A DNA stretch of 64,000 nt from Arthrobacter sp. AFG7.2 (GCF_002892835.1 NZ_PJMB01000013.1:1-64000), one strand, 5' to 3'; positions 42,223-52,212 are shown, numbered from the stretch's first letter. Translations and numbers: made by a program. Notes: generated by a model not told the origin, from the sequence alone.

Positions 42223-42780
42223 ATGCCACGCATCCAGTACTACGTCGCCGCGTCCCTGGACGGCTTTATTGCCACCCTTACTGATGACCTGGGCTGGCTC
42301 CTGCAGTTCGACGGTTTCGAGGGCGGCAAGGAAAGCTATGAGTCGTTCATGGCAGACGTTGGATGCATCATCATGGGCGGCGAAACCTATGCGTGGCTGA
42401 TGGAACACGAGCCCGACAACTGGCCTTACCCCGGGATACCCTCCTACGTTTTCACGCGGCATGAGTATGCTGCTCCGCCAGGCGCTGACATCACGTTCGT
42501 CCGCGGGGACGTCCTCGAGTTCGTCGCGGACTTCGAACGTGCCGCAGCCGGCAAAAATATGTGGGTGGTGGGCGGCGGAAACCTCGCGGCCCAGTTCGCC
42601 ACAGCCGGCCTGCTGGACGACCTCATCCTGTCCGTGATCCCCGTGCTGCTGGGAAACGGCAAGCGCCTGCTTCCGGTTGAAGGCCCGACGGCGCTTGAGC
42701 TGGTCAACTCCCGCACCATGGGCAGGGGAATCGTTGAGTTGCGGTACCTTCTGGGCGGACGCGCGGGCAATGGTTTGTAG
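42223..42780 (+). CDS. dihydrofolate-reductase-family protein (RibD C-terminal type), second copy
   Basis: This 185-residue protein has the RibD_C/DHFR-like fold: IQYYVAASLDGFIATLTDDL, CIIMGGETYAWLM, YVFTRHEYAAPPGADITFV and NMWVVGGGNLAAQFATAGLL, then DDLILSVIPVLLGNGKRLLP. It is a paralogue of the protein at 24073-24669 but not a recent duplicate. An NADPH-dependent reduction is likely; the substrate is unknown. ATG 42223 begins the family N-terminus. Confidence 0.85.
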   Translation: MPRIQYYVAASLDGFIATLTDDLGWLLQFDGFEGGKESYESFMADVGCIIMGGETYAWLMEHEPDNWPYPGIPSYVFTRHEYAAPPGADITFVRGDVLEFVADFERAAAGKNMWVVGGGNLAAQFATAGLLDDLILSVIPVLLGNGKRLLPVEGPTALELVNSRTMGRGIVELRYLLGGRAGNGL

Positions 42781-42874
42781 CTGAACAAAGACGCAGCCAA
42801 AGATTAAGGTGGTGGCCGATGATCTTGTCCCCGTCAACTGCCGGCCTCGAAACTCTTCCAGCTTCTGTCCCCGT

Positions 42875-44446
42875 TCAGGCGGGTGGGGCGTGCAGGAACC
42901 GCGCAATGCCCTTTTCTCCCGGGGACAATCCGAAATATGCGAAGTCTGCAAACCCAACGGTTGATCTGTTGAGGCGCTTCAGTTCCGGCGTCAGTTCGTC
43001 GGGCCAGTGGGGTGGTTCCCAGTCCTGGTGTTCACTTTTGTAATGACGGCCTGTGGGAGAGGTCCAGCCAGGCGATCGGTCCTTGGTGGCTGGGGTTGGT
43101 TTCCAGCCGGTGGTGTGGCGGAGGTTGTGGTGTTTGGGGCAGGGCTGTCCGAGGTTGCTGATTCCGGTGGTCCCGCCTTTGTGCCAGGCGAGGAGGTGGT
43201 CCGCTTCGTTGTCGAGGGAGTGGTTGCTGCAGCCGGGGAAGGGGCATTTACCGTCCCGCATACGCAGCCAGTTCCGCATGGCCTTGGTGACCCGGTAGCT
43301 GGTCCGGCCGATTTCCAGCGGCGCCCCGTCCCGCGGGTCGACCAGGACCCGGTGGAACGACTCCGCTCCGTCCGTAATGAGTTTGCGGGCCATTGACGGC
43401 GGGATCGGGCCGAACCCGTCCAGCATGGCCGGCTCATCGGTCAGGCCCAGCAGCGAGAACACCGGCACGGTGACGAGGACCTGCGCCCGGATCGTCGATG
43501 ACGGGGTGGGATCCGTTCCTGCGCCCGCCGTATCGTCGTTGCCCGCCCCGCCGCCGTTGCCGGTATTTAGACCTTCGCCGTTCCCGGCACCGTTCCCAGC
43601 GCTGTGGCCTGCACGGTCACTGGAGCTGTCCCTACTGATGCCGCTGGTGAGGATCGCTGCGGCGAAGTGGTCGGCCCGAATTTGGGTGAGGGTGCGGGAC
43701 TCGTCGGGTCCTTGTGCGGCCCGGGCGAGGGCGTTGATCCGGTTCCAGCCCGCCAGTGCCTGGTCAGCGGGGAGGTAGGCAGAGAGCCAGGCCATGCCGT
43801 CCTGGTCCGGCCTGGACTCCACCCGCCGGTCCGCCACACCCTTGGCGTGGCGTTTCTCAATGGACTCGGCGTGGTGTCGTTCGCGCCAGGTGCGGGCTTT
43901 GTGCTTGAACCTGTGTGCGGGCATTTCCCCGATCAGCGCGGCGGTGGATGGCCTGGGCGTGTCCGGGTCGAGGAAGTGGGCCTCCAGGGCCGCAGCCCCG
44001 GCCGGGTCGAGCGTGGCTGCCTCGTCCACCATCGCCAGAGCGTGATGCCAGGAGATTGTCCCGGCCTGCAGGGCCGAGAGAGTCAGCGGCAATGTCTTGT
44101 CCAGGGCCTGCGACGCGGCCAGGAACGCGCTTGCGGCCCGTGGCCCGATGGCCAGCACACACCCGACCTCCGCGGCGACAGCCATCTCCTGCGCCTGCAC
44201 CGGCATGTCCGGCGCCAGGGCGTGGGCGGTGTCCGCGTACTTCACGGCAGCACGGGCCTTTAGGCCTGCGAACCCGGCTTCCGCCTCCTTGGCGCCGGCG
44301 AGAATGTCCAGGGTCCCATCGGCCAGTGCAGCCAAAGGATCAGCAGCGGAAAACGGCTCCGAACCGCACCCGTCCACCTCCGCGTTGAGCACAGCAAGGG
44401 CGGCCCTGATGTCCTCGTATGCCTTCGCTACCGCTTCCTGCCCCAT
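42875..44446 (-). CDS. DUF222 and HNH-endonuclease domain protein
   Basis: This 523-residue protein has the helical DUF222 region (about residues 20-330: VLAIGPRAASAFLAASQALD, HRFKHKARTWRERHHAESIE) and a C-terminal HNH nuclease (about 390-450: MRDGKCPFPGCSNHSLDNEADHLLAWHKGG...NLGQPCPKHHNLRHTTGW) with the cysteines of the zinc site and the HNH histidines. Between them is a low-complexity linker of Gly, Asn and Ala (around 275-305). The family is very abundant in Micrococcaceae genomes, with many copies per genome, and its role is unproved. A mobile or selfish origin is often suspected. Confidence 0.88.
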   Translation of the reverse strand: MGQEAVAKAYEDIRAALAVLNAEVDGCGSEPFSAADPLAALADGTLDILAGAKEAEAGFAGLKARAAVKYADTAHALAPDMPVQAQEMAVAAEVGCVLAIGPRAASAFLAASQALDKTLPLTLSALQAGTISWHHALAMVDEAATLDPAGAAALEAHFLDPDTPRPSTAALIGEMPAHRFKHKARTWRERHHAESIEKRHAKGVADRRVESRPDQDGMAWLSAYLPADQALAGWNRINALARAAQGPDESRTLTQIRADHFAAAILTSGISRDSSSDRAGHSAGNGAGNGEGLNTGNGGGAGNDDTAGAGTDPTPSSTIRAQVLVTVPVFSLLGLTDEPAMLDGFGPIPPSMARKLITDGAESFHRVLVDPRDGAPLEIGRTSYRVTKAMRNWLRMRDGKCPFPGCSNHSLDNEADHLLAWHKGGTTGISNLGQPCPKHHNLRHTTGWKPTPATKDRSPGWTSPTGRHYKSEHQDWEPPHWPDELTPELKRLNRSTVGFADFAYFGLSPGEKGIARFLHAPPA

Positions 44447-44538
44447 AAACCCATCATGGCGGCAGGGTCTGACATTATCTCGGACAGGAACACGGACAGG
44501 AACGCGGCTGGGTTTTAGGGGGTCTATGACCTGCCCGC

Positions 44539-45015
44539 TTACCCCTGCCGCGGGGGTGTGTTGTCCCTGAGCATGTTGGTGATGCGCGCCGTGGAAAGCC
44601 GCCGGCCCTGTTCATCCGTCATCACGATCTCATGTGTGGCCAAGGTGCGGCCCAGGTGGATCGCGGTGCAGGTCCCGGTGACTGTGCCGGTGGCGATCGA
44701 GCGGTGATGCGTGGCGTTGACCTCGATGCCCACCGCGTGGCGGTCCGGCCCGGCGTGCATAGCGGCGGCGAACGACCCCAGCGTCTCGGCCAGCACCACG
44801 TGAGCGCCGCCGTGCAGGATGCCCGCTACCTGCGTATTGCCGTCCACCGGCATGGTGGCAACGCTTCGTTCGGGGCTCATTTCCAGGAACCGGATCCCCA
44901 TTTTCACCACCAGGGCGCCGATCCCGAACCGGCCGAGCCAGGCGTGAAGATGCTCCGGGATCCCGGCGGCGGAAAGCTCCCCGGCGAAAGGGCCGGGCGT
45001 GAAATTGTCCATCAT
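44539..45015 (-). CDS. hotdog-fold thioesterase (PaaI-like)
   Basis: This 158-residue protein is a PaaI-type hotdog thioesterase: MGIRFLEMSPERSVATMPVD, then GILHGGAHVVLAETLGSFAA with the HGG motif and acidic residue, and GIEVNATHHRSIATGTVTGT. It would hydrolyse an acyl-CoA. ATG 45015 (MMDNF) starts the usual N-terminus; the longer frame to 45051 is less likely. It is divergent from polA; the starts are 20 bases apart. Confidence 0.85.
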   Translation of the reverse strand: MMDNFTPGPFAGELSAAGIPEHLHAWLGRFGIGALVVKMGIRFLEMSPERSVATMPVDGNTQVAGILHGGAHVVLAETLGSFAAAMHAGPDRHAVGIEVNATHHRSIATGTVTGTCTAIHLGRTLATHEIVMTDEQGRRLSTARITNMLRDNTPPRQG

Positions 45016-45034
45016 GGCAACTAGGCTGGCACCT

Positions 45035-47893
45035 GTGAGTGAAACAACCAAACCGGCCCCTTTCCCGTCCCAAACCCTGCAGGAGGAGAACGCCGCGCAG
45101 GGATCCGCAACCCTTGAGGACGCCGCCGCTGGGGAAGGTGCAGGTCAGGACAAGGTTTCGGTTCAGGCCAGCAAATCGGTTTCAGCAACCGTTGCCCCCG
45201 TGGTTCCCATGACCGGCCAGCCGCGGCTTCTGGTGCTGGACGGCCACTCCATGGCCTTCCGTGCATTTTTTGCGCTCCCGGCGGACAAGTTTTCAACCAC
45301 CAACGGGCAGCACACCAACGCCATTCACGGATTTACGTCCATGCTGATCAACCTCATTAAGGAGCAGCAGCCGACGCACATCGCCGTGGCGTTCGACGTT
45401 TCCGATGAGTCCACCCACCGCAAGACTGAATACAGCGAGTACAAGGGTGGCCGGAACGAGACTCCCCGGGAGATGAACAACCAGATCGACCTTATCGGTC
45501 AGGTCATGGACGCCTGGGGCATCAAGACCATCAAGATGCCCGGCTACGAGGCCGATGACATCCTGGCCACCCTCGCGGCCATGGGCGAAAAGGCCGGGTA
45601 TGAGGTGCTGCTGGTCTCCGGGGACCGGGATGCGTTCCAGCTCATTACCGACAACGTCTTTGTGCTCTACCCCAAGAAGGGCGTCAGCGACATTCCCCGC
45701 ATGGATGCCGCCGCCATCGAGGCAAAGTACTTCGTAACCCCCGGCCGGTACTCGGACCTCGCTGCACTGGTCGGCGAAACCGCGGACAACCTGCCGGGTG
45801 TGCCAGGCGTCGGTCCCAAAACGGCTGCCAAGTGGATCAACCTTTACGGCGGCCTCGAAGGTGTCCTGGAACACCTGGATGCCATCGGCGGGAAAGTGGG
45901 GGATGCGCTCCGGGAAAACGTCGACGCCGTCAAACGTAACCGCCGGCTGAACCAGCTCCACACGGACCTCGAACTTCCCGTCACCCTTGACGACCTGTAC
46001 CAGCCCCGCCCGGACCAGGCGGCGCTTGAGGACCTTTTCGACAAGCTCGAGTTCAAGACCATCCGCAACCGGCTCTTCGCGCTGTACGGAGATGAGGACA
46101 CCCCTGCTGCCGAGCGTGAGAGCATCGAAACACCGGAGTACGTCGTCCCGTCGGATGCCGCAGAACTTTCCACGTTCCTCGCCGCCGGCGCAGGGCAGCG
46201 TTCCGCCGTCGCAGTCGACCTCATCCCGGGCCGCATCGGCGAGGACGCCGCGGCACTGGCCATCGTGCGCGACGGCGCTGCGGCGTACATCGACCTGTCC
46301 CGCCAGGACGCCGGGGCAGAGAACGTCCTGGCAGGCTGGTTGCGTGACCCCGAGTCACCAAAGGTCCTGCACGGGTTCAAGGCCGCACTGAAAGCCCTGA
46401 CCTCCCGTGGCCTGGAGCTGGAAGGCGTGGTGGATGACACCTCCATCTCCGGCTACCTCATCCAGCCGGACCGGCGCACCTATGAACTTTCCGAGCTGGC
46501 CCAGCACCACCTCAACGTTGGTATCTCCCCGGCTACTGCCAAGGCAGGCCAGCTGGAGCTTTCCTTCGACGGCGAGGATGACGCCGCCGCCGATGCTCTG
46601 GTCCAGGCGGCCGCCGTCGTACTTGCCCTCAGCCGCTACTTCGAAGGGGAACTGAAGGAGCGCCGGGCCGAGGAGCTCCTGTCCACCCTGGAACTGCCGG
46701 TCAGCCGGGTCCTGGCGGATATGGAACTCGCCGGCATCGGAATTGACATGGCCCGGATGGACGATCAGCTCGCCGACCTGGCCAGGGTCATCGACCAGGC
46801 GCAGGAACAGGCCTTCGCCGCGATCGGCCACGAGGTCAACCTGGGCTCGCCCAAGCAACTGCAGACCGTCCTGTTCGAGGAACTCCAGCTGCCCAAGACC
46901 AAGAAGATCAAGTCCGGCTACACCACGGACGCCGCATCGCTGAAGAACCTGCTGGAGAAAACGGGGCACGAGTTCCTGGTGCAGCTGATGGCGCACCGTG
47001 AGGCCGCCAAGCTGCGCCAGATGCTTGAATCCCTGAAGAAGTCGGTGGCTGAAGACGGCCGCATCCACACCACCTACGCCCAGAACGTTGCAGCTACGGG
47101 GCGGATTTCCTCCAACAACCCCAACCTGCAGAACATCCCCATCCGCAGCGAGGAAGGCCGGCGCGTGCGCGGCATCTTCGTGGTGGGGGAGGGCTACGAA
47201 TGCCTGCTGTCCGCAGACTACTCGCAGATCGAAATGCGCATCATGGCGCACCTCTCCGGTGACCAGGGCCTGATCCAGGCCTACAAGGACGGCGAGGACC
47301 TGCACCGGTTCGTGGGCTCAAACATCTTCCATGTGCCCACCGAAGAGGTCACCAGCGCCATGCGTTCCAAGGTGAAGGCGATGTCCTACGGCCTTGCTTA
47401 TGGCCTGACCTCCTTCGGCCTGTCCAAGCAGCTGGAGATCTCCGTGGACGAGGCACGCACGCTCATGAAGGACTACTTCGACCGGTTCGGCGCCGTCCGC
47501 GACTACCTCCGCGGTGTGGTGGACCAGGCCCGTGTGGACGGCTACACGGCGACGATCGAGGGACGCCGCCGGTACCTGCCGGACCTGACCAGCACCGACA
47601 GGCAGCTGCGCGAAAACGCTGAACGCATTGCGCTGAACAGCCCCATCCAGGGCTCCGCCGCGGACATCATCAAGCGCGCCATGCTGGGAGTCCACTCCGA
47701 GCTGAAGGCACAGGGGCTGAAATCGCGGATGCTCCTGCAGGTCCACGACGAACTGGTCCTCGAGGTCGCCGCGGGGGAGCGGGAAGCGGTGGAGAAGCTG
47801 GTGACCGAGCAGATGGGAGCCGCGGCGGACCTCAGTGTGCCGCTCGAAGTCCAGATCGGCGTCGGTCCCAGCTGGTACGACGCCGGGCACTAG
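45035..47893 (+). CDS. polA: DNA polymerase I
   Basis: This protein of about 950 residues has the N-terminal 5'-3' exonuclease (LLVLDGHSMAFRAFFA near residue 65, GYEADDILATLAAMG, VLLVSGDRDAFQLITD, NLPGVPGVGPKTAAKW), a degenerate 3'-5' exonuclease region (about 370-540) and a polymerase domain with motif A LLSADYSQIEMRIMAHLSGD, motif B RSKVKAMSYGLAYGLTSFG and motif C LLQVHDELVLEV. It fills gaps and removes primers. The exonuclease D-x-E motif is absent (VAVDLIPGR), as in other Actinobacteria, so it lacks proofreading. GTG 45035 adds a 60-residue acidic, low-complexity extension; ATG 45209 is a possible shorter start. Confidence 0.93.
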   Translation: MSETTKPAPFPSQTLQEENAAQGSATLEDAAAGEGAGQDKVSVQASKSVSATVAPVVPMTGQPRLLVLDGHSMAFRAFFALPADKFSTTNGQHTNAIHGFTSMLINLIKEQQPTHIAVAFDVSDESTHRKTEYSEYKGGRNETPREMNNQIDLIGQVMDAWGIKTIKMPGYEADDILATLAAMGEKAGYEVLLVSGDRDAFQLITDNVFVLYPKKGVSDIPRMDAAAIEAKYFVTPGRYSDLAALVGETADNLPGVPGVGPKTAAKWINLYGGLEGVLEHLDAIGGKVGDALRENVDAVKRNRRLNQLHTDLELPVTLDDLYQPRPDQAALEDLFDKLEFKTIRNRLFALYGDEDTPAAERESIETPEYVVPSDAAELSTFLAAGAGQRSAVAVDLIPGRIGEDAAALAIVRDGAAAYIDLSRQDAGAENVLAGWLRDPESPKVLHGFKAALKALTSRGLELEGVVDDTSISGYLIQPDRRTYELSELAQHHLNVGISPATAKAGQLELSFDGEDDAAADALVQAAAVVLALSRYFEGELKERRAEELLSTLELPVSRVLADMELAGIGIDMARMDDQLADLARVIDQAQEQAFAAIGHEVNLGSPKQLQTVLFEELQLPKTKKIKSGYTTDAASLKNLLEKTGHEFLVQLMAHREAAKLRQMLESLKKSVAEDGRIHTTYAQNVAATGRISSNNPNLQNIPIRSEEGRRVRGIFVVGEGYECLLSADYSQIEMRIMAHLSGDQGLIQAYKDGEDLHRFVGSNIFHVPTEEVTSAMRSKVKAMSYGLAYGLTSFGLSKQLEISVDEARTLMKDYFDRFGAVRDYLRGVVDQARVDGYTATIEGRRRYLPDLTSTDRQLRENAERIALNSPIQGSAADIIKRAMLGVHSELKAQGLKSRMLLQVHDELVLEVAAGEREAVEKLVTEQMGAAADLSVPLEVQIGVGPSWYDAGH

Positions 47894-47915
47894 GAACAGG
47901 CGCGAGGCGGGCAAC

Positions 47916-47947
47916 GAGGGCGGGACGGAAATTTCCGTCCCGCCCTC
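47916..47947 (+). terminator. long palindromic terminator-like hairpin after polA
   Basis: The left arm GAGGGCGGGACGGAAA (47916-47931) is followed directly by its exact reverse complement TTTCCGTCCCGCCCTC (47932-47947). The stem has 16 bp with no spacer, forming a tight cruciform-type structure. It lies between convergent polA and the permease gene, 22 bases after the polA stop. Confidence 0.7.
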
Positions 47948-47986
47948 AGTGACGGCAGTTGCCCCCTTCCAGCAGCAGCTTTTTGG

Positions 47987-49444
47987 TCAGCCGTTCCTGC
48001 GTGCTTCCCGGCGCTGCCTCAGCCGTTCCAGCAGTTCGTGTTCAGCGTCGGCGCCGGGAGCGACGCCGGAGGGGATGCGGAAGAGGAGGACCACTCCCAG
48101 GATCCACCAGAGCCCGAAAAGTATCCACGGGGGTGGGGTCAGCGCGGCGGGCATGCCGGGAAGGTACAGGCTCAACAGTCCAAGGCAAAGGACCACGGCG
48201 GCCACGCCGATGACGAGGCCTCCATTGCCCGGGCCGCCCACGCGGAGCGGGCGGTCCATCTGCGGTTCCTTCCGGCGCAGGATGACGAACACCACGGCTA
48301 CCAGGATGTACGCAATGACGATGCTGGGTGCGCCGGAATCCACGAGCCAGCCCAGCATCGATACGCCGAAGAACGGCGCAATGAACGACAGCACGCCAAT
48401 GAACAGGAGCGCGTTAACCGGAGTGCGGTAGGTGGGGTGGAGCTTGGCGAACCAGGTGGGCAGCATGCCGGAACGGGCCATCGAGAACATGAGGCGCGAG
48501 GCCCCCAGAAGCAGTGAATTCCACGAGGTCAGAATTCCTGCGATCCCGCCGGCGATCAGGATTCTAGCCATCAGGTCGCTGCCGAACAGAGCCCCCATCG
48601 CATCAGCGGTGGCGATGTCAGCCTGGGCTATCTCCCCCGCAGGCATTGCGGAAGAAGTGGTCAGCACGGTCATGACGTACCAGACGGTCGCGAGGAGGAC
48701 GGCAACCACAACGAGCCTGCCGATCTGCCGTGCCGGGATGTTCACCTCTTCCGAGGACTGGGGGATGACGTCGAAGCCGACGAAAAGAAACGGGACCACT
48801 ACCAGGACTGCAAAGTAGCCTGTAAGGCCGCCCGTGAACAGTGGTTCCATGTTCGTCGCCGAGCCGCCCGTAAAGGAGCCGAAGACAAGTATCAGGCCGA
48901 TGACCAGGAGGAAAACCACCACGAACGTCTGGGCAACGCCGGCAAGCTTCACACCCAGGATGTTGATTCCCGTGATCACCACCGCAGCGACAGCTCCCAC
49001 CAACGCCCAGGTCAGGTGCACCTGGTAGCCGGCGACTTCCCAGAGCGGCACCTGGCTGAGATTGGGGAAGAGGTATTGCGCCGTGCGCGGCAGTGCGACC
49101 GCCTCGAAGGCAACGATCGTGATGTATCCGCCAGTGATGGCCCAGGACCCGATAAACGACCAGCGCGGACCCATTCCGCGGAGCAGGAAGTTGTGTTCTC
49201 CACCGGCCTTGGGCATGGCTGCGGTCAATTCGGCGTAGGTGAGGCCCACGACGCCCATGATGGCACCGCCGGTGATCATGGCCAGGACGGCTCCCATGGT
49301 GCCCGCCGAGGCTATCCAGCCACCGGTCAGGACCACCCAGCCAAAACCAATCATGGCTCCAAATCCGAGTGCCAGGGCGTCCCAGTTGCCCAAAACCTTT
49401 AACAGGGAAGCATCGGGCGTGGGTTCGGCTTGCGAAACTTTCAT
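47987..49444 (-). CDS. APC-family permease (amino-acid/polyamine type)
   Basis: This 485-residue protein has about twelve hydrophobic helices, with the APC-type first helix region ALALGFGAMIGFGWVVLTGG and the consensus GLTYAELTAAMPKAGGEHNF. Helices continue to the C-terminal charged tail LLERLRQRREARRNG. It probably imports an amino acid or amine by proton exchange; the substrate cannot be read from sequence. The ATG at 49444 begins MKVSQAEP. Confidence 0.85.
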   Translation of the reverse strand: MKVSQAEPTPDASLLKVLGNWDALALGFGAMIGFGWVVLTGGWIASAGTMGAVLAMITGGAIMGVVGLTYAELTAAMPKAGGEHNFLLRGMGPRWSFIGSWAITGGYITIVAFEAVALPRTAQYLFPNLSQVPLWEVAGYQVHLTWALVGAVAAVVITGINILGVKLAGVAQTFVVVFLLVIGLILVFGSFTGGSATNMEPLFTGGLTGYFAVLVVVPFLFVGFDVIPQSSEEVNIPARQIGRLVVVAVLLATVWYVMTVLTTSSAMPAGEIAQADIATADAMGALFGSDLMARILIAGGIAGILTSWNSLLLGASRLMFSMARSGMLPTWFAKLHPTYRTPVNALLFIGVLSFIAPFFGVSMLGWLVDSGAPSIVIAYILVAVVFVILRRKEPQMDRPLRVGGPGNGGLVIGVAAVVLCLGLLSLYLPGMPAALTPPPWILFGLWWILGVVLLFRIPSGVAPGADAEHELLERLRQRREARRNG

Positions 49445-49566
49445 CTTTCCTCGCTCAGGTAGCAGGTGATGTATTCAAAGCCGGGAATCCCCCTCCGTGA
49501 GCTGCGCCACACCCCGGTGCCCCACAGCTTATGCCAGACCTCGCAAATCTTGGCTAGGCTCAGTGC

Positions 49567-50865
49567 GTGGCTGACATGAATGGGAAGTATGAAATCCGGC
49601 GCTTCAGCGCTGTGTCCGAAGGCAACGATGGATATGCCGAGGCGGAAACGTGGAGCCGGGCCGTCTCCTTTGGGTTCCACGAATCCACCAGGACACCCGA
49701 CCACGTGGCGAAGGCACTGGCCACCTACGAGGCTGACGGCCGCGTCCTCACCGGCGTCTACCAGACCGGCCCGGTAGCCCCGTCCTCAATGCCGGCCGAC
49801 GTCCCGGTGGCCACCTTCGCGACGTTCCGCAAGACCCTCAACATCGGATTCGGCCGGACCCTGGAGTCACACATGGTCACCGCAGTCACGGTACGCACTT
49901 CGCACCGGAGGCGGGGCCTGCTGCGCCGGATGATGAGCGAGGACCTCAGCCTCGCCAAGGAGGACGGCGTCGCCATGGCTGCCCTCACCGCCTCGGAAGG
50001 GACAATTTACGGGCGCTTTGGTTACGGCGTCGCCAGCTTCGAACGCACCGTCAAGGTGGACACCACCGCCCGTTTCAGCGTGCGGCACCAGCCCACCGGC
50101 AGTGTGGAAATTGCCGATCCCAAAACCCTGCTGGAGCTGGCGCCGGTGGTCTTTGACCGCGTTCACAGGATTACCCCCGGTTCCCTCGGCAGGCAGGACT
50201 GGTACCGGCAGCTCGCGTCCGGTTCCTTGGCCCGGGACGGCAAAGAGGATCCGGCCATTAAGGTGGCGCTCCACTACGGTCCGCACGGGGACATCGACGG
50301 GTACGTCTCCTACAAGTTCCTGGGCTGGGACACGGAGCCTTACACCGTGGAGGTGGTGGACCTGGTGGCCGCCGGCAATGACGCCTACCTGGAGCTCTGG
50401 CAGTTCCTCGGCGCCATCGACCTGGTGGAGCGGGTCTCCTGGGACGAGGCGCCGCTGGACGACCCCCTGACCTGGGCGCTCACAGACCCCCGCTGCATCG
50501 ATTCGTCAGACAGCCGGGACATGTTGTGGCTCCGCATCCTGGACGTCCGCAAGGCACTCGAAGCCCGGGGCTACCCTGCTGACGGGCAGGTTGTCCTGGA
50601 AATTACGGATCCGCTGGGCCTCACTGCAGGGACTTTCGCCCTTCGCACGGACGGCGGGAACGCCGTCGTCGAACGCCTGCCGGAAACCGCGGAAGCGGAC
50701 CTGACGCTCGATGTCTCGGCACTGTCCTCGATCTACCTGGGCGCCGTGTGTCCGGTCACCCTGACTGCTGCAGGACGCATTCGGGAAAACACTCCCGGCT
50801 CAGCGCTGCTGGCCAGGCAGATGTTCGCCGTGGAGAGGGCAACGCACTGCCTCACCCACTTCTGA
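49567..50865 (+). CDS. Eis-like GNAT acetyltransferase
   Basis: This 432-residue protein matches the Eis family: a first GNAT domain with ESHMVTAVTVRTSHRRRGLL (acetyl-CoA loop RRRGL), MMSEDLSLAKEDGVAMAALT and SEGTIYGRFGYGVASFE; a second GNAT-like domain (about 170-300); and a C-terminal sterol-carrier-like part ending MFAVERATHCLTHF, where the C-terminal carboxylate acts as general base in Eis enzymes. Family members acetylate amines, including aminoglycosides and peptides. The GTG start at 49567 is used. The true substrate is unknown. Confidence 0.88.
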   Translation: MADMNGKYEIRRFSAVSEGNDGYAEAETWSRAVSFGFHESTRTPDHVAKALATYEADGRVLTGVYQTGPVAPSSMPADVPVATFATFRKTLNIGFGRTLESHMVTAVTVRTSHRRRGLLRRMMSEDLSLAKEDGVAMAALTASEGTIYGRFGYGVASFERTVKVDTTARFSVRHQPTGSVEIADPKTLLELAPVVFDRVHRITPGSLGRQDWYRQLASGSLARDGKEDPAIKVALHYGPHGDIDGYVSYKFLGWDTEPYTVEVVDLVAAGNDAYLELWQFLGAIDLVERVSWDEAPLDDPLTWALTDPRCIDSSDSRDMLWLRILDVRKALEARGYPADGQVVLEITDPLGLTAGTFALRTDGGNAVVERLPETAEADLTLDVSALSSIYLGAVCPVTLTAAGRIRENTPGSALLARQMFAVERATHCLTHF

Positions 50866-50972
50866 CCGGACTCTGCCGGTGATACCGCATCGATGGCCGC
50901 GGGAGTAGGGTTGGGCCCGACAGCTGAATCAGCGGCCCCGGCCAGTTGCCAGGACCACAACGGGCGGACGTC

Positions 50973-52181
50973 ATGGCAGTGGATTCCGGGAATGATGCGG
51001 AGCGGCTCCGGGAGTGGTCCCAGTCCGTTGGAATCAGCCTCGCCCTGGTCACCCTCGCCTCATCTTTGATCGCAGTGCCGCTCTCCGCTGCCGGGCAGCT
51101 GAACCTTGCGGACGGCCAGGTAACAGCCTGGGTTATGACCATCTACACCGTTCCCTGCGTCCTGGGCCTGGTCCTGACGCTGATCTACCGGCAGCCGCTG
51201 CTTCTCACTGGCAATATCTTCGTCCTGATCTTCATCGTCTCGCTCCAGGGCAGGCTGCCTTTCGCGGAACTGGCAGGTGCCTCCTTGATGGCAGGCGCAG
51301 CAGTGGTGGTCATCTCATCCCTGGGGCTGGCCGACCACCTGGCACGCGTTATTCCGGAGCCTGTGGTGGTTGGCCTCCTGGCGGGTTCCACCCTGCCGTT
51401 CGTGGCCGGCATCTTCACGGGAATGACTGCAGAGCCCTCAGCTATTGGAGCCGCTTTCCTGGCCTACGTCCTGGGGCGAAAGTATCTTGATGCCCGTGTG
51501 CCGTCTGTCTTCCTTGCCATGGTGGTGGGAATCGCTGTTGCCGGAATCCTCGGCAGGTTCGGTGGCGGGGACGGCGGCGGGGGTGCTCCGCCCTTACTTA
51601 CGTCGCCTGCTTTCACCTGGCACGCGGCGTTGACGGCCACTCCGGTCATGGTGGTTCTGATCGTTCTTCAGTCCAACGTTCCGTCCCTGATCTTTCTTCG
51701 CGGCGAGCACTACCACCCGCCGGCCCACCTGGTGGACTATGTAAGCGGCGTGGGCACCATGGCTTCGTCTTTCCTGGGACCGTCGGGACTGTCCCTCTCG
51801 TTGCCGGCCACGGCAATGGTCGCGGGCAGCGACGCCGGCCCGCACCGGTACAGGTACCGCGCGGTGCTGCTGTCTTATGCCATCTTCCTCGCCATGACGC
51901 CCTTGGTCGCCTATGCTGCCGGCGCTGCAGAGATCCTGCCGCTGGAACTGTTGGTTGCCATTGCAGGGCTGGCCGTCATTGGCGTGCTCGGAATGGCTGT
52001 GAAGCGGATCAGCAGCGGCCCGCTGACGCTGGGGCCGTTGGTTGCCTTTGCCGTGGCCGTCTCGGACGCGTCGATGCTGGGATTGGGCCCCTACTTCTGG
52101 TCGCTCGTGTTCGGCGTTGCCGTGTCCTGGATGCTTGAACGGGACGGCATCCGCGAACTCCGGCCGGGAATCAAGGGCTGA
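50973..52181 (+). CDS. BenE-type benzoate/proton symporter family protein
   Basis: This 402-residue membrane protein has about 11-12 helices, starting SQSVGISLALVTLASSLIA and with LADHLARVIPEPVVVGLLAG and GPLTLGPLVAFAVAVSDASML. These fit the NCS2-like BenE/benzoate transporter group. Aromatic-acid uptake is inferred; no catabolic genes lie nearby. ATG 50973 (MAVDSG) with GGGCGGA upstream is chosen over TTG 50946. Confidence 0.78.
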   Translation: MAVDSGNDAERLREWSQSVGISLALVTLASSLIAVPLSAAGQLNLADGQVTAWVMTIYTVPCVLGLVLTLIYRQPLLLTGNIFVLIFIVSLQGRLPFAELAGASLMAGAAVVVISSLGLADHLARVIPEPVVVGLLAGSTLPFVAGIFTGMTAEPSAIGAAFLAYVLGRKYLDARVPSVFLAMVVGIAVAGILGRFGGGDGGGGAPPLLTSPAFTWHAALTATPVMVVLIVLQSNVPSLIFLRGEHYHPPAHLVDYVSGVGTMASSFLGPSGLSLSLPATAMVAGSDAGPHRYRYRAVLLSYAIFLAMTPLVAYAAGAAEILPLELLVAIAGLAVIGVLGMAVKRISSGPLTLGPLVAFAVAVSDASMLGLGPYFWSLVFGVAVSWMLERDGIRELRPGIKG

Positions 52182-52212
52182 ACCCTGCTGGCCATACCCG
52201 CCGCAGGCCGCT

